In this document: piece by piece, positions 10,528 through 21,118 of the stretch
How positions within the stretch are numbered: the stretch's first letter is position 1
Layout: every line of letters starts with the position of its first letter
Source: Adiantum capillus-veneris
Lineage: Eukaryota; Streptophyta; Polypodiopsida; Polypodiales; Pteridaceae
DNA: 64,000 nucleotides
Direction of reading: 5' to 3'
Assembly: GCA_014529385.2 (NCBI GenBank)
Contig: CM043957.1
Coordinates: 85,439,881 to 85,503,880 of the forward strand
The notes under the pieces: generated by a model
What the model was told of the DNA's origin: nothing
The model's database searches: none
What the model saw: the letters and a program-made list of their open reading frames with translations, nothing else
Translations under genes and position numbers: made by a program

Positions 10528-12000
10528 CTTTGTACATGTCTTGAGGTGAGGTGTCTTTTATGGTTAGGTCAATGCTATTTTGTGTTAGTATGGTAGTGGT
10601 TAGTGTTAGTAATCACTAGAAAGTTAATGATAAATTTACAATGGGTAGAATGGGGTGGATGGTTGGAGTAAGATGGTTGAATGAAGTGAATAAATCCTTG
10701 TAATGGTGAAGCTTGAAGAAGTTTGAACTCACCCTTGTGTAGATTGTGGAAAAAATGACCGCTTGTCTTCTTCTTTTTCTTCGCTTTTTTACGCTGCCGC
10801 CACGGTTGACCACCACGATGAAAAGAGGATTTGTTGATGAAAAATCCTCAATTTGCAGAAGTTATCATGGTTAAGATGTTGAATTTTAGATATTTTTAAG
10901 AGAGGTAAATGAAATTCTAACATGGAAGCAATAGAGAGAGATATGGAGAGGGTGTATGTATGTAGAGCTTCATAAAAGAACTATAGAGATGAGAGAGAAG
11001 GGTAATGGTGAAGAGGGTGGGAGAAGCCATGGAAATTGCAGGTTTGAGTGAGGGAAGGAGAGGGAGGGATGTGTAAGAGTGAGTAAGTGTGTCGAAGGGT
11101 GAGAGAAGACTAAGGGCTACTTGTGAGAAAAGTGGGCAGATTGGGGTCCACTCAAAAAATCATAGCTCACCGCTGGTAGCTCCAAAAATCATGAAAACTT
11201 TTGAGGTGATTATTCAGAGCGTGGGATACATTTTCTCTTTTGACCACCGCTCCACTTTCGGAGTGAAGATAGGTGCCAAAATTCTCACCAAAAAGCCTGT
11301 TTTTTATGCGTGCAAAAGTCTTTTAGTGGCCCCCTCCTTTGTTGAATTTGTACAATGCATCCAAGAGTGAGCCCCTCCTTTGTCATATTATAATACAAAG
11401 CATCCAAGTTGCCCTTGATCCATGCATGGAGGAGGATTATTGGTGAATAAAGAAATATATACATGGTGGGACTAGTGTATGGACTATTCATGGACTTTAG
11501 CTCAATGAGCACATGGTGTTAGAATAATGAGTAAAAATAATAATAAAAATATGGAGGAGTTATGGATATGGAAAGATATTGGAATCATATGATATGGTCC
11601 CTCCTTGAATTATTTTGGGTGAAAGAGGAAAAGGTATGCAAGTAAATAATATAATAAACGTAACCAATTAGTAGAAATCAATTTTCTGTTTTTACGAAGG
11701 TGAAAAATATGAAGGAAAAATATGAGGTTAGAGTATGTACATATTGGCAAAAAATATAATTATGGTGTAAGAGGATGAAAGAAGGTGTATATAGGTTTAA
11801 TAAAACACACACCTAAGTAGAAATATTTAAATAAAATACCAAAATAATTATAAAAAATCTTTATATTTAGGCCATATATACAATGAAATATTTACATAAA
11901 GGAAAAATATGAGGTTAGAGTATGTACATATTGGCAAAAAATATAATTATGGTGTAAGAGGATGAAAGAAGGTGTATATAGGTTTAATAAAACACACACC
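9461..12000 (-). repeat. Inverted, head-truncated LTR of the gag-only family (copy C)
   Basis: Reverse-orientation LTR. Its tail and 11 bases of primer-site sequence abut the mini-LTR at 9460/9461. It carries the reversed TATA box (10303-10312), the reversed AATAAA (10096-10101) and a GA microsatellite (about 10483-10522) at the same place as the CT tract of the other copies. The first ~200 bases of the LTR head are absent. In their place a perfect 100 bp copy (11901-12000) of 11714-11813 is attached. Confidence 0.75.
11714..12000. repeat. Perfect 100 bp direct repeat with 87 bp spacer
   Basis: 11714-11813 and 11901-12000 read as identical 100-mers beginning ggaaaaatatgagg and ending aaaacacacacc. 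Both lie inside the truncated LTR head. Confidence 0.85.
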
Positions 12001-13585
12001 TTCACCGTGTGAGCATATTTTTGATGCATGGCCATGATTCAAGTGTCAAGTTTTTCTTTTTTTTTAAGTGTTAAACTTTTCAGTTGTTTTCAACAGCTTC
12101 TAGATTTCAATCGGCTCCGAATCTGTCTGGGCTTGTCTCACATGAATTTGTTCATCTCATCACGTTCTTCGACCATCATGTGATGAGAAAAAATCATATC
12201 TTGCTCGCATTCTCCAAAAATCAACGTGCAAGTTGACAATTTATTTAAAAATGATGTAAAACATACATTTTTTTTACTTTTTTCTTAATCTACGGGCTCC
12301 AACGAGCATTAAAACCATGGAATCTGAAAATACTCAAAGAACCATTGTTTTTTATTGTGTTAAGGACTGTATTTCCTACATACAAAACTTTCTCAAAATC
12401 TCGCCCTAACACCTTCAAAAGTGGCTTCCAAGGAGTGTACTCGGTCAAAATTTGAAACTGAAGAAAAACAATCAGAATGAACTCCTAGACTGTGTATAAA
12501 CTTTAGAATAACCAAAATTTCCTTCAAAAAAAAGTTATGCTAAAAATTTGAAAATAGCCCCCCATTGGACTCCCCACAACGATAGAAGTCAAAGGGTTCA
12601 AGGAGAGGTATGGTGTCACAAGTGCATGGTGGGAATCTCATCGAGGTTTATTCCGTCAAGATCTCTTGTACTTTATCATGTCTTCTCATGTACGATCTTA
12701 CCAAAAAAAAAAATGACACTTTAAATGACTACAAATCTTATTTAACTTATCAAACAATCTAAAATACGGTAGACCAACTGTGCTCTAACACATCAACAAA
12801 CAAAAAAGTCCAAACTTCTTCTCATTAACTTTGATAAACATACATTCGTGAACAACTTCCAAGGGGTAGTGCAGTCATCGTTCTTACATCCATTCCATGA
12901 CATGGTATGCTCATCGGGTGACCTATCATATAAAAATATCTCTGGTGGGGGTGCCCTCATGTTAGGAAAGGGTGTGCCGCTGATGAAAAGTTGTTGTATT
13001 GTCCTACTAGGGATCTCTCCATGTTAGCATAGTGATTTTTGGTGTAGTGGGAGCCACATTTCTTGAGGAGAGCTTTGTACCACCGTAAAAGCTTCATGTT
13101 ATGCTAGTTCCTTGAGCCATTCTTGCATTAGGATGAGATTACCCACCTCTAATAAGGATGGATTTGAAGCACCTACCTGCAAGATGTAACAAAGAAGGCT
13201 GTTTTAGAGGAAAAGTGGTGACACTTGACGTCTCTAACTTGCACCCACTGTTTCTTGTAATGCCACTGTTTTGAGCTGAAGAGCTTGACATTCGTGCATC
13301 CACGAATGCAAAGAAGCACTTGCACCCATACACAACCAATTGCAATAGCCTAACAAGCCTACTTCTCCCCTGCCAAGATATTGAAGAACCATACACATTC
13401 GTCTCACCGACAGTATGATGATCTTGGGATGACCTCTACTCACCCTCACGTGCGGCCTTCGGTGCAAACACCGGGGACAAGCAATATGTACACTTTTGTT
13501 GTGCGGAGTACATGGTAGTGGAGGCATATGTTTTGTGATGTCCGTGAGCACCATGGCAGCTGTTGCGTGAGGAAGCAAAGAATGA
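12001..13585. other. Spacer without recognised gene
   Basis: A/T-rich, no recognisable domain on either strand. Minus-strand frames at 13139-13578 overlap one another in two frames and resemble nothing I know. It may be interior sequence of the element that ends at 15117. Confidence 0.4.
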
Positions 13586-13587
13586 AA

Positions 13588-13885
13588 AGAAAGAGGGGGG
13601 AGGGAGAGGGAGGAGCATGGGAGGAGAGAAGGGGGCAGAGGGGGAGAGGGAGAGAGAGGGGAGCAGGAGGAGAGAAGGGGGTAGGGAGGGAGAGGGGAGG
13701 AACATGGGAGGAGAGAAGGGGGCAGAGGGGGGAGAGGGAGAGAGAGGGGAGGAGGAGGAGAGAAGGGGGTAGGGAGGGAGAGGAGAGGAACATGGAAGGA
13801 GAGAAGGGGGCAGAGGGGGGAGGAGGAGGAGAGAAGGGGGTAGGGAGGGAGAGGAGAGGGAGAGAGGAGGAAGGAGGAGGAGAGA
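13588..13885 (+). repeat. Purine-only minisatellite, 87-88 bp unit
   Basis: About three copies of a G/A-only unit marked by a single catgg (13616, 13703, 13791), giving spacings of 87 and 88 bases. Units contain gagagaagggggcagagg and gagggagagg blocks. Apparent ORFs on both strands are low complexity. Confidence 0.85.
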
Positions 13886-14302
13886 ACAAAGGTTTTTTTT
13901 TTTTGGGATTTTTTTTTTTTGAAAAAGTGGACTTTTAGTGTTTGTAGGTTTAAAAAAATGTCAAAAAATGATTTTTTGATGTGTATATATGTTGGGAGGG
14001 AGTTTTAAGTCAAAAATAAGTAAAAATAACTTTTTTGAAAAAAAGTCAAATTTTGGCTCTTAGTAACCCACGTTTTTGCTGATGTGGCTACACCCCTTTA
14101 CTCCCTTCACTTTCCAAAAGCTAGAGAGAGAAAGTGACCTCTTAGGTCCACATCCTACATGTGTCTAAAAAAAAGACTAGAAAAATCTACTCAAAACTAA
14201 CTTCTTGAATGCCCTTGTCCTCTTAACCCTACACGACATTAGCCTTAATCCCTAAAAATTAGGATTTCTTACAAGGCCCATGCAAAGTCCATATTTCTCC
14301 TA
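13886..14302. other. Spacer, poly-T rich
   Basis: Two T homopolymers near 13892-13920, then ordinary A/T-rich sequence. No gene seen. Confidence 0.5.
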
Positions 14303-14354
14303 ATGCCTGAGAGACAGACGTTGTGGGTACAACATAAATTCAAATTGGGTCAGA

Positions 14355-14404
14355 ACCAAGCAAATCGGGCCCTTCAGAGATTCTTGGGGCCCAATTCGCC
14401 TGGT
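14355..14404 (+). repeat. Hairpin 1 of a tandem pair
   Basis: Imperfect inverted repeat: accaagcaaatcgggccc pairs with gggcccaattcgcctggt (15 of 18), 14-base loop. Same outer sequence as hairpin 2, about 98 bases further on. Confidence 0.7.
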
Positions 14405-14452
14405 ATTGACTCAAGTGACGTCACCTATTTTGACATTAGCGCACGGGACAGA

Positions 14453-14504
14453 ACCAAGCGAATAGAGACCTTGAGGGATACTCGAGGCTCAATATTCGCT
14501 TGGT
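14453..14504 (+). repeat. Hairpin 2 of a tandem pair
   Basis: accaagcgaata pairs perfectly with tattcgcttggt. The inner gagaccttgag pairs nearly with ctcgaggctc, so the fold is almost a closed 52-base stem. Confidence 0.75.
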
Positions 14505-14564
14505 TATTGCACCAAATACATACCAATTTTGAATAGTAGTTTTGGCTTGCTTTTTCTTTCAGTC

Positions 14565-14999
14565 ATGGGGATTGTAGTCCTGGAGACAGACGATGTGGGC
14601 GAGGATACATGTGAAGAAAAACTATTCATGTTCTTATACAACGCCCGTGCTCATCACCATGCACCAAAACTATCAGGAATATTTAATGCAAAGTTTTCTA
14701 TGCAGAGGATTATAGATTTCTCATTTGAGTACCTACAAACCCATTTGCAACAGTATGAGGCAGTCATTTGTGACAATTCCATGATAGTTGATGGCATGAG
14801 ATATGTGCACCCAGCCGACCTTGACCCTGACAAAAGTGCTTCAAGGAGACTGAATCACTGTCTAGAAAAGTGTCCCTCCAATGCACTGCTTGTACAAGAC
14901 ACGTGTATGAAGCACTTCAAAAAGTGTCGCTTAGTGGAATTCTACCACGGGTTTGGCTATTGGCTCGGAGAACCTTCCATATCACACAAGGTTTTTTAA
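14565..14999 (+). CDS. Unknown 144-aa ORF in a gag-only element interior
   Basis: An open frame from the ATG at 14565 (the frame extends slightly further 5'). Composition is protein-like: acidic N-terminus (VLETDDVGEDTCEEKLFMFL), a His-rich patch, then mixed helix-like sequence with six Cys. I do not recognise a family. The last 14 codons use sequence shared with the 3' interior end of the plus-strand element, so the stop is provided by the retroelement. The ATG is preceded by a tttttctttcag tract that looks like a splice acceptor, so the ORF could be an exon carried by the element. It occupies the place where the other two copies have gag. It could also be a chance ORF in relic DNA. Confidence 0.35.
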   Translation: MGIVVLETDDVGEDTCEEKLFMFLYNARAHHHAPKLSGIFNAKFSMQRIIDFSFEYLQTHLQQYEAVICDNSMIVDGMRYVHPADLDPDKSASRRLNHCLEKCPSNALLVQDTCMKHFKKCRLVEFYHGFGYWLGEPSISHKVF

Positions 15000-15117
15000 T
15001 CATACAACAAAGGTTCTTCAAAGATAAGAGCAGACAAAGATAGACGTTACATAATATACATGTTGTATGATTGGATAAATGGTACATGAATGTACCATTA
15101 TCTAAGGGGGGGGCTAA
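14957..15117 (+). other. 3' interior end and polypurine tract of a third family member
   Basis: Near identical to 6493-6660. Polypurine tract aaggggggggc at 15104-15114, then the LTR start. Confidence 0.65.
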
Positions 15118-15427
15118 TGATAGCCGTTTTTCGGCTCTCCATAATTGCCATAGTAAGTTACTCCACCCTACCAAATTCACTCAAACGCTATGGCTATCCC
15201 TACCATTTCACTGTATATAGGCGTGTGTGAGTTAGGAGCCTTTTCCCATATCTTCTTAAAAACCCTCAGCTAGCTAGTCATTGGGGTAGTTGAGCAAAAA
15301 AAATAAAAAATACATAAAAAAATAAAAGTATATTATGACCTCTTTGTGTGTAAATATTTCACTGTATATATGGCCTAAATATAGGGATTTTTTATAATTA
15401 TTTTGGTATTTTATTTAAATATTTCTA
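15118..15427 (+). repeat. LTR head of the gag-only family (copy D), truncated
   Basis: TGATAGCC start, matching copies A and B for about 310 bases. It stops abruptly where chromovirus RT sequence begins at 15428. Confidence 0.75.
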
Positions 15428-16195
15428 CTTACTACATTTGGTCTTTACAAATACATTGTCATGATTTTGGCTTGACCAATGCACCAGTCACATTCAATCG
15501 CTTGATGGAGAAGCTATTTAGGCCTCACTGAACCTTTACTGGAGTGTTCTTTGATTATATAATCATCTACTCTAATTCACTAGATGAACACAAGCAACAC
15601 CTCCATCTTGTAAGAAAAACTCACTTTTCTTTCAATTAATATAAACTTTATTTTCTTGTAAGACTTGAAATATTACAGTATTTAGGTCACATTATCTCTC
15701 AAGATGGCATCCAAATGGATCCATCAAAGCTAGAGGTAATAAAAAGATGGCCTAATTCAAGGAATCTACATGAATTAAAAAGCTTTGTAGGTATGTGTGC
15801 ATACTATAGACGCTGGACCATTACACAAATCGTTGGACCATTACATGACCAAACAAAGAAAAATGTTAGGTATACATGGTCTGCCAAGAAGAAAATTGCT
15901 TTCGAAAAGCTTAAAGAAAACATTATCTCTTGACCTATGCTTACATTACTGGATCTCTCAAAGCCATTTGAGGTCCAATGTGACGCTTGTGGTGATTGCC
16001 TTGGAGCTGTTTTTCTCCAAGAAGGGCACGCCATAGCCTATGAAAGTCGAAGGCTCGACCTTGTTGTGCAAGCTCTAGGCATATATGAAAAGGAACTCCT
16101 CGCAATTCTACATGCCTTAGACTCGTGGAAGCACTATTTATTTGGGAACTCCTTTCATTCTGCGGACGGATCACCAAAGCCTTAATCAATTCATG
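15428..16195 (+). pseudogene. Chromovirus RT C-terminus and RNase H
   Basis: RT motif 4 is readable as FGLTNAPVTFNRLMEKLF (gypsy consensus: FGLxNAPxTFxxLM). A stop follows, then FFDYIIIYS where the family has FxDDIxxYS, so the second catalytic Asp is Tyr. The thumb and connection (LGHIISQDGIQMDPSKLEVI, ELKSFVGMCAYYRR) are recognisable from 15675. RNase H begins with PFEVQCDACGDCLGAVFLQ and YEKELLAILHALDSWKHYL, then degrades near 16190. The enzyme would have copied RNA into DNA and removed the template; this copy is dead. Confidence 0.8.
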
Positions 16196-16321
16196 ACGCA
16201 GACCAAGCTCTATGACAAACAAATGAGGTGGGAAAATTTCCTTTCGTAATTTCATTTTCATATTGCTCACATTGTTGGCAAGCATAATTAAGTAGCCTAT
16301 GCACTCTCAAGATGGCCGAGA

Positions 16322-17404
16322 GTGAATGTGGTTTCCATAGCAACTCACAATGATCTATCTTCTTTGATAGATGAGTACGCTATTGATCCCGATTTTAGAG
16401 ATGTGATTTCAGCCCTTGCACTAGGGAAGAAAGAGGAATCATTTACTTTACAAGATGGTTATCTTCTCTATGGAAATAGACTATGTGTTACTAACTCACT
16501 ACGTGAGAAAGTAATGTACGAATCTCATGCTCCTTCTTATGCGGGGCATGGAGGGATTTGGTCTACCCTAAAAGGGATTGAAACATATTTCTATTGGCCT
16601 GCCATGAAAGCAAACATACAAGAGTATGTTTCTAAATGTGTGGTATGCCAAAAGAAAAAGTTTGATAGAGGGAAGCAACCTAGATTGCTTCAACCTTTGC
16701 CAATCCCTAATTCACCATGGGAGAGAATATCCATGGATTTTATCTTTGGATTGCCTAAGTCTATCCATGGGAATACGGGAATATGGACGATAGTAGACAG
16801 GTTCAACAAACAAGCTCATTTTATACCTGTCAAAAAGATTATCAAAGCCCATCAAAAGGCAACCCTCTTCATATCACAAATCTTCAAGTACCATGGCTTG
16901 CCAATGTCTATAGTGTCGGACAAAGATCCTAGAATGACCAGTAATTTCTAGAAGGGTCTCTTTGAGAATTTAGGGACAAGGCTAAACGTCTCTTCGGACT
17001 ATCACCCGCAAACAAATGGCCAAAGTGAAATAGCTAACCTAACAATTCTTGATCTACTAAAAGCCTATGTAACGGAACTAGATCAAAGGTCCTAATGGGA
17101 GAATTACTTACCCTTAGTGGATTATGCCTACAATAACACTGTACATACTTCCATGGGAAAAGCACCTTTCAAGGTAATTGAGGGAAGATCCAAAAGTTCC
17201 CTGCTAGTTAAGGTACACGGGAGGATCTTCGCTGCAGATGAGTATAGCGGATACCTACAAGAATCTTTCCAAAAGATGAAGGATGTTATCTGTATCTCAC
17301 AGCAAAGGCAAAAGGCTTCTACTAATAAGCACAGAAGGGCCCAAACCTTCAAAGAAAATTATTGGGTCTTGCTTAAATTTCCCAACGATCGATTAAGGCA
17401 ATGA
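16322..17404 (+). pseudogene. Chromovirus integrase
   Basis: The N-terminal zinc-binding part is visible (H...H from YESHAPSYAGHGG, then CVVCQKKK). The catalytic core has the first Asp in SMDFIFGLPKS, the second in SDKDPRM and the Glu in NGQSE, so the DDE triad is present. Stops occur at 16949-16951 and at about 17094-17096. The C-terminal part includes DYAYNNTVHTSMGKAPFKVI, typical of this clade. Integrase joins element DNA ends to the chromosome. Confidence 0.85.
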
Positions 17405-17561
17405 CGGGCAAGAATCCTACGGGACACCAAAAGTACTATGCTAAGTTAGCAAAAAGGTACTATGGTCCCTTTCAGATTCTTAGTTTAATCAATGAGATGG
17501 CCTAGCAACTCAAGTTGCCTAGTCATTGGCTCATACACAATGCTTTCCATGTGAGCTACTA

Positions 17562-17813
17562 AATCCTTACAAAGGAGAGCCACCTCAAGAACCAACTATT
17601 GAAGACCCACCGGAGATCGAGGATCAAGAAGAGGTGTTGCAGCCCGAGTCCATTCTCTGACATGAAGACAAGGTATTGAGAGGTGGCAAGATTATCCAAC
17701 GCTATCTTATTAAGTTTAAGAACTATCCTTTTGAAGATGCTAGATGGATGCAAGGCATACAATTAAAGGTTAACCTAAACCTTGTCAATGCTTGCAATGC
17801 TTCCCTAGAGTAA
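17562..17813 (+). pseudogene. Chromodomain of chromovirus integrase
   Basis: The frame runs NPYKGEPPQEPTIEDPPEIE then PESIL, a stop, and GGKIIQRYLIKFKNYPFEDA followed by RWM. This is the chromodomain pattern (YLVKWKGYPxxExTWE-like), with the last aromatic position changed. In this clade the domain guides integration to marked chromatin. One in-frame TGA at about 17646 interrupts it. Confidence 0.75.
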
Positions 17814-18167
17814 GCAAATGTACAAATGTTTAAAATGAACAAAGTTTTTGTCTTATAAGACTCTCTTTTTCTTTAGTCTGCACCAATGTTAAGTAGTATG
17901 CATGCTTAGGATCAAGTTTGCAGAGATGACATCTTCCAAACACCAAGTAGAGCTTGTCACTCTACTATGGAAGATTTATAGGACTACTGCGCAGACATGC
18001 TTGCGGAAGCTTAGGCTCTCAAGCGCTAAATGAATTAGTCATCCATTCTGAAACGATGTTGTAGGGTGAAATAGGGATCCTCTACCCACTAGGAAAAGGA
18101 CTAATGACTAGGATTTATCTTATCTACCCAATAGTCAAGGACGACTATGATTTCAAGAGAGAGGTAA
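17814..18167 (+). other. Chromovirus 3' untranslated region
   Basis: Non-coding, ending in a purine-rich tract (caagagagaggtaa, 18154-18167) just before the LTR start TGTCATAATAG. Confidence 0.5.
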
Positions 18168-19564
18168 TGTCATAATAGCTACTATCTAATTCTCCTTAAT
18201 TATTTTCTCATGTTAAACTAATCATTTAATATGGGGAAGTACGAGGGAATAAAAAGCTAGAATATTGGTTAAGCTGGCAAACCGGCCATAGTAGGGATCC
18301 AAAGGAGGGAAAATAGGGATCCAAAGGGGGGGCCATCTGCAAAAGAGAAATGTGCAACAATGGGCTTCAAAGACCCTAAGGTTCAGCCCAGTAAGACTTC
18401 CAAAATGCTAAGGTTCCAAAATCCAAAGGTTAAGTTCAATGGTCAAAACCTAGGAAAGATTGGATGCTTGTGGGAAGACTCTAAAGTTTTCCCGCATCCC
18501 TATCTTGGAGGGGGCAAGCCCTTTTAGTAGGGGATGAGAGAGAAACACACACAGACACTCTAGCAGGCTCCCTTTACACAAAGGGAATAGGGGACACATG
18601 TGAGCTCCCTAGCCCAGTTTCCCCCAAGATGCATTCAAATCCTATTGGATGGCCATAGAGGTGGACCAATGAGAATTAAGCTAGAGTACATTTAGTTTAA
18701 TTCATTTTAAAACACTTGATTAAAAAAAATAGAAATTAAGCTCTCTAGAAGACTACTGGACAGTCTCCCAAGGGGTCCAATGAGCATTCAGCAGACCAAT
18801 GGCTTGCCTAATTCCTATTAGCCAGAAGACTAAGGGGTCCAATGAAAGTTTAATTGCATTATCTCATCTGTGAAGTAAAGAAGACTCTCTCTCTCTCCTT
18901 CTCAAGCTTTAATGGAAAGCTCATCATCTACTCTAAGCTTGTGAGAAGGGAGGCCTACCCCAACAACTCTTGGCTTTGTGATGAAAATCCAACCAAGAGC
19001 CAAGCTCCAATGCATGCTCATCTCCTCTACCATGCTAATTACTAAGCTATGCTAAGCTATTATGAGTGATTATGTGAGGAGATATACTTCTTTCTCTTAA
19101 GAATACTCCTTCCTCTCAATCTACTCTCATACCCCGCTAGCTCTCACCATCTTTGAAGGTGTGTGAGGTCTTGGGTCTGAGACCATGAGGGAATTGATGT
19201 TGTGTTTTACAAGTGTTAGCTTGGTGCTTGAAGCTTCCATCTTCATTGGACTAGCAAGTTATTGAAGGAACACAAAGTATAGTATTGTAAAATGTCTCCC
19301 TTGATGGGGGAAACCTATAATACAAAGCCTTTTGGAGGGGGCACCGGCTCCATGTAAACCCGGTCCTCAACTGATGTCAATAGTTTAACTTCTCTCTCTT
19401 TTGAAGTATTGTTCATGCCTATCTAACTAGGTGTTATGCTTTATGTTTCTCTACCTCGATGCAAGCACTCTTGCTATGCTCATTAGGAATCTATTATAAT
19501 GAAATGCTCACTATGTTTATGTTATTTTCCGCTACCACAAGTTACTAGACCATTAAATGTTACA
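18168..19564 (+). repeat. Chromovirus 3' LTR
   Basis: TGTCAT...GTTACA, about 1.4 kb. The last ~700 bases align with 19617-20296, an LTR tail of a related element, with clear divergence. That alignment fixes the end at 19564. Confidence 0.65.
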
Positions 19565-19616
19565 CAATTTCTCTCTCTCTCATTTGTAGTTCGCAATCCC
19601 CCACACACACACTCAT

Positions 19617-20296
19617 TTTGTGTTAAGCAAAAAGTCATCTCATTCTCCAAGCTTGAGAAGTAGAGAGCCTACACCAACATCTCTTGGCTATGGAATGCAA
19701 ATCCAAGCAAGAGTCAAGTTTCAAAGAATGCTCATCATCTCCTCAATCTCCATTACTATGCTAAGCTATGCTCTAAGAGTAATAATATGTGAGGAGAATA
19801 CTTCTTTCTCGTATGTCACATCTACTTCCTCTTCACTTCCCTCACTCCTCCCTGCCAGCTCTCTCCACCTTTGAAGGTGTTTGAGGTCTTGGGATTGAGG
19901 CCAGGGATGAGTTCTTGTTTATTTCAAGTAAGTCAATTGTTGTTTTGAGTATCATATTGGTGCATGAAGCTTTACATCTTCATGGCATCAAGTAGGTCTT
20001 AAGGAACACAAAGATTGTATTGTACCATGTCTCTCTTCATGGGAGAACATATAATGCAAAAGACTTTTGGAGGGGGGACCGGCTACAAACAAATCAGGTC
20101 CCCAACTGTTGTCAATTTCTTTATTTCTCTCTCTTTTACAAGTATTGTTCATGACAAGCTAAAGGTGTAATGTTTGTGTTGCTACCTTCAATCAAGCTTT
20201 ATCTCTATATCTTCATTAGGAATCCTCTTCATAAAATGCTCACTATTATCACTTTAATTCCGCTACAATCAATGTTATTAGCCTAATTACATTACA
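19617..20296 (+). repeat. 5' LTR tail of a second, related gypsy element
   Basis: Homologous to about 18890-19564 (shared blocks such as tttgaaggtgt and ttaggaatc) and ends ATTACA directly before a primer-binding site. The 5' part of this LTR is missing. Confidence 0.7.
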
Positions 20297-20297
20297 T

Positions 20298-20309
20298 TGG
20301 TATCAGAGC
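20298..20309 (+). other. Primer-binding site, initiator Met-tRNA type
   Basis: tggtatcagagc one base after the LTR end. This is the standard plant retroelement primer site complementary to initiator Met-tRNA. Confidence 0.85.
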
Positions 20310-20416
20310 TATTGGTTTCTCTTTTATTTCTTAAGAAGAGAGGTCCTTAATCTTTCTACGAGAGGCTTTGAAGTAACCAAAGAACAAGTTAGCACACACA
20401 CATAAACTTTGCTAGC

Positions 20417-20563
20417 ATGGCTGACAATAATAAAGCGAGTAGAATGAATATTGATGACTTTGATTTTGCACATGAAGGTGCTACTAATGATGGCCCCATG
20501 TTTGTGAATTATCTTGTCACTAGGCTACAACAAGCCATGGGCAATCCTGCTATTGGGGGATAA
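20417..20563 (+). pseudogene. Gag N-terminus, truncated
   Basis: An ATG about 105 bases after the primer site opens a 48-codon frame (MADNNKASRMNIDDFDF..., ending AMGNPAIGG). The position matches the start of gag. The frame ends at the point where the sequence changes character (about 20560), so the rest of the element has been lost or displaced. Confidence 0.55.
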
Positions 20564-20815
20564 GGAGTTTGAAAGGTGAGCTTCAGCACCGGGGGCTGCT
20601 AGTAGCTGTGGGAGAAGAGAGAAAGAAAAGATGCACCACACCGCACAATTGACTAGTAACCTCTTTGAAATGAGAAAAAAGCACAAAAAAAAACTAAATT
20701 TGATAACACTAAACAACTTGTTTAGACCATTCTCATTGATTTTAGAAACATTTGGATCATTAAAACACTTGGTCAAGTCCAAAATTGGAAAAAAACACAG
20801 ACTTCACAAAACATA
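20564..20815. other. Short spacer between gag relic and copia LTR
   Basis: No recognisable coding content; could be part of the truncated host element. Confidence 0.4.
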
Positions 20816-21042
20816 TGTTGGAATTAGGGTTGCAGAGAAACACACATAGCTTGGAGAAGATGAAGGAAGCTCAAGGCACACAATAGAGAGTGTATTACTT
20901 AGTGTGAAATGGAAAGATAGATAGCCCTAGAGTGATGGGCGTATATACAATGCACGAGGGAAAAAACCTCCTAAAGAGGGAAAAAATGCCCCGGTGGTCC
21001 TAGTGTGTTCACACACATCACTACCACATGTATATGGTAACA
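20816..21042 (-). repeat. Copia 3' LTR
   Basis: 227 bp, TGTTACC...CCAACA on the minus strand. Matches 61529-61757 and, in part, 60636-60810. It follows a tract of six G on the minus strand (21046-21051, polypurine tract). Confidence 0.8.
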
Positions 21043-21118
21043 AATCCCCCCATGGAGTGATGCGGTGAACGAGAGCTGGCACATGAGTAAAGGGAAGTGC
21101 CATGCCCTGAGGACAGGA

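Larger units (their letters stand above)
15428..19564 (+). mobile_element. 5'-truncated chromovirus (Ty3/gypsy)
   Basis: From left to right: RT end, RNase H, integrase, chromodomain, 3' untranslated region, 3' LTR. The C-terminal chromodomain places it in the chromovirus clade. All coding pieces carry stops. The 5' LTR, gag, protease and most of the RT are missing; the truncation coincides with the LTR head at 15118-15427. Confidence 0.8.

Noticed and set aside
13436-13938. Several Gly/Arg- or Pro/Ser-rich ORFs
   Set aside because: Translations of the purine minisatellite; low complexity on both strands.
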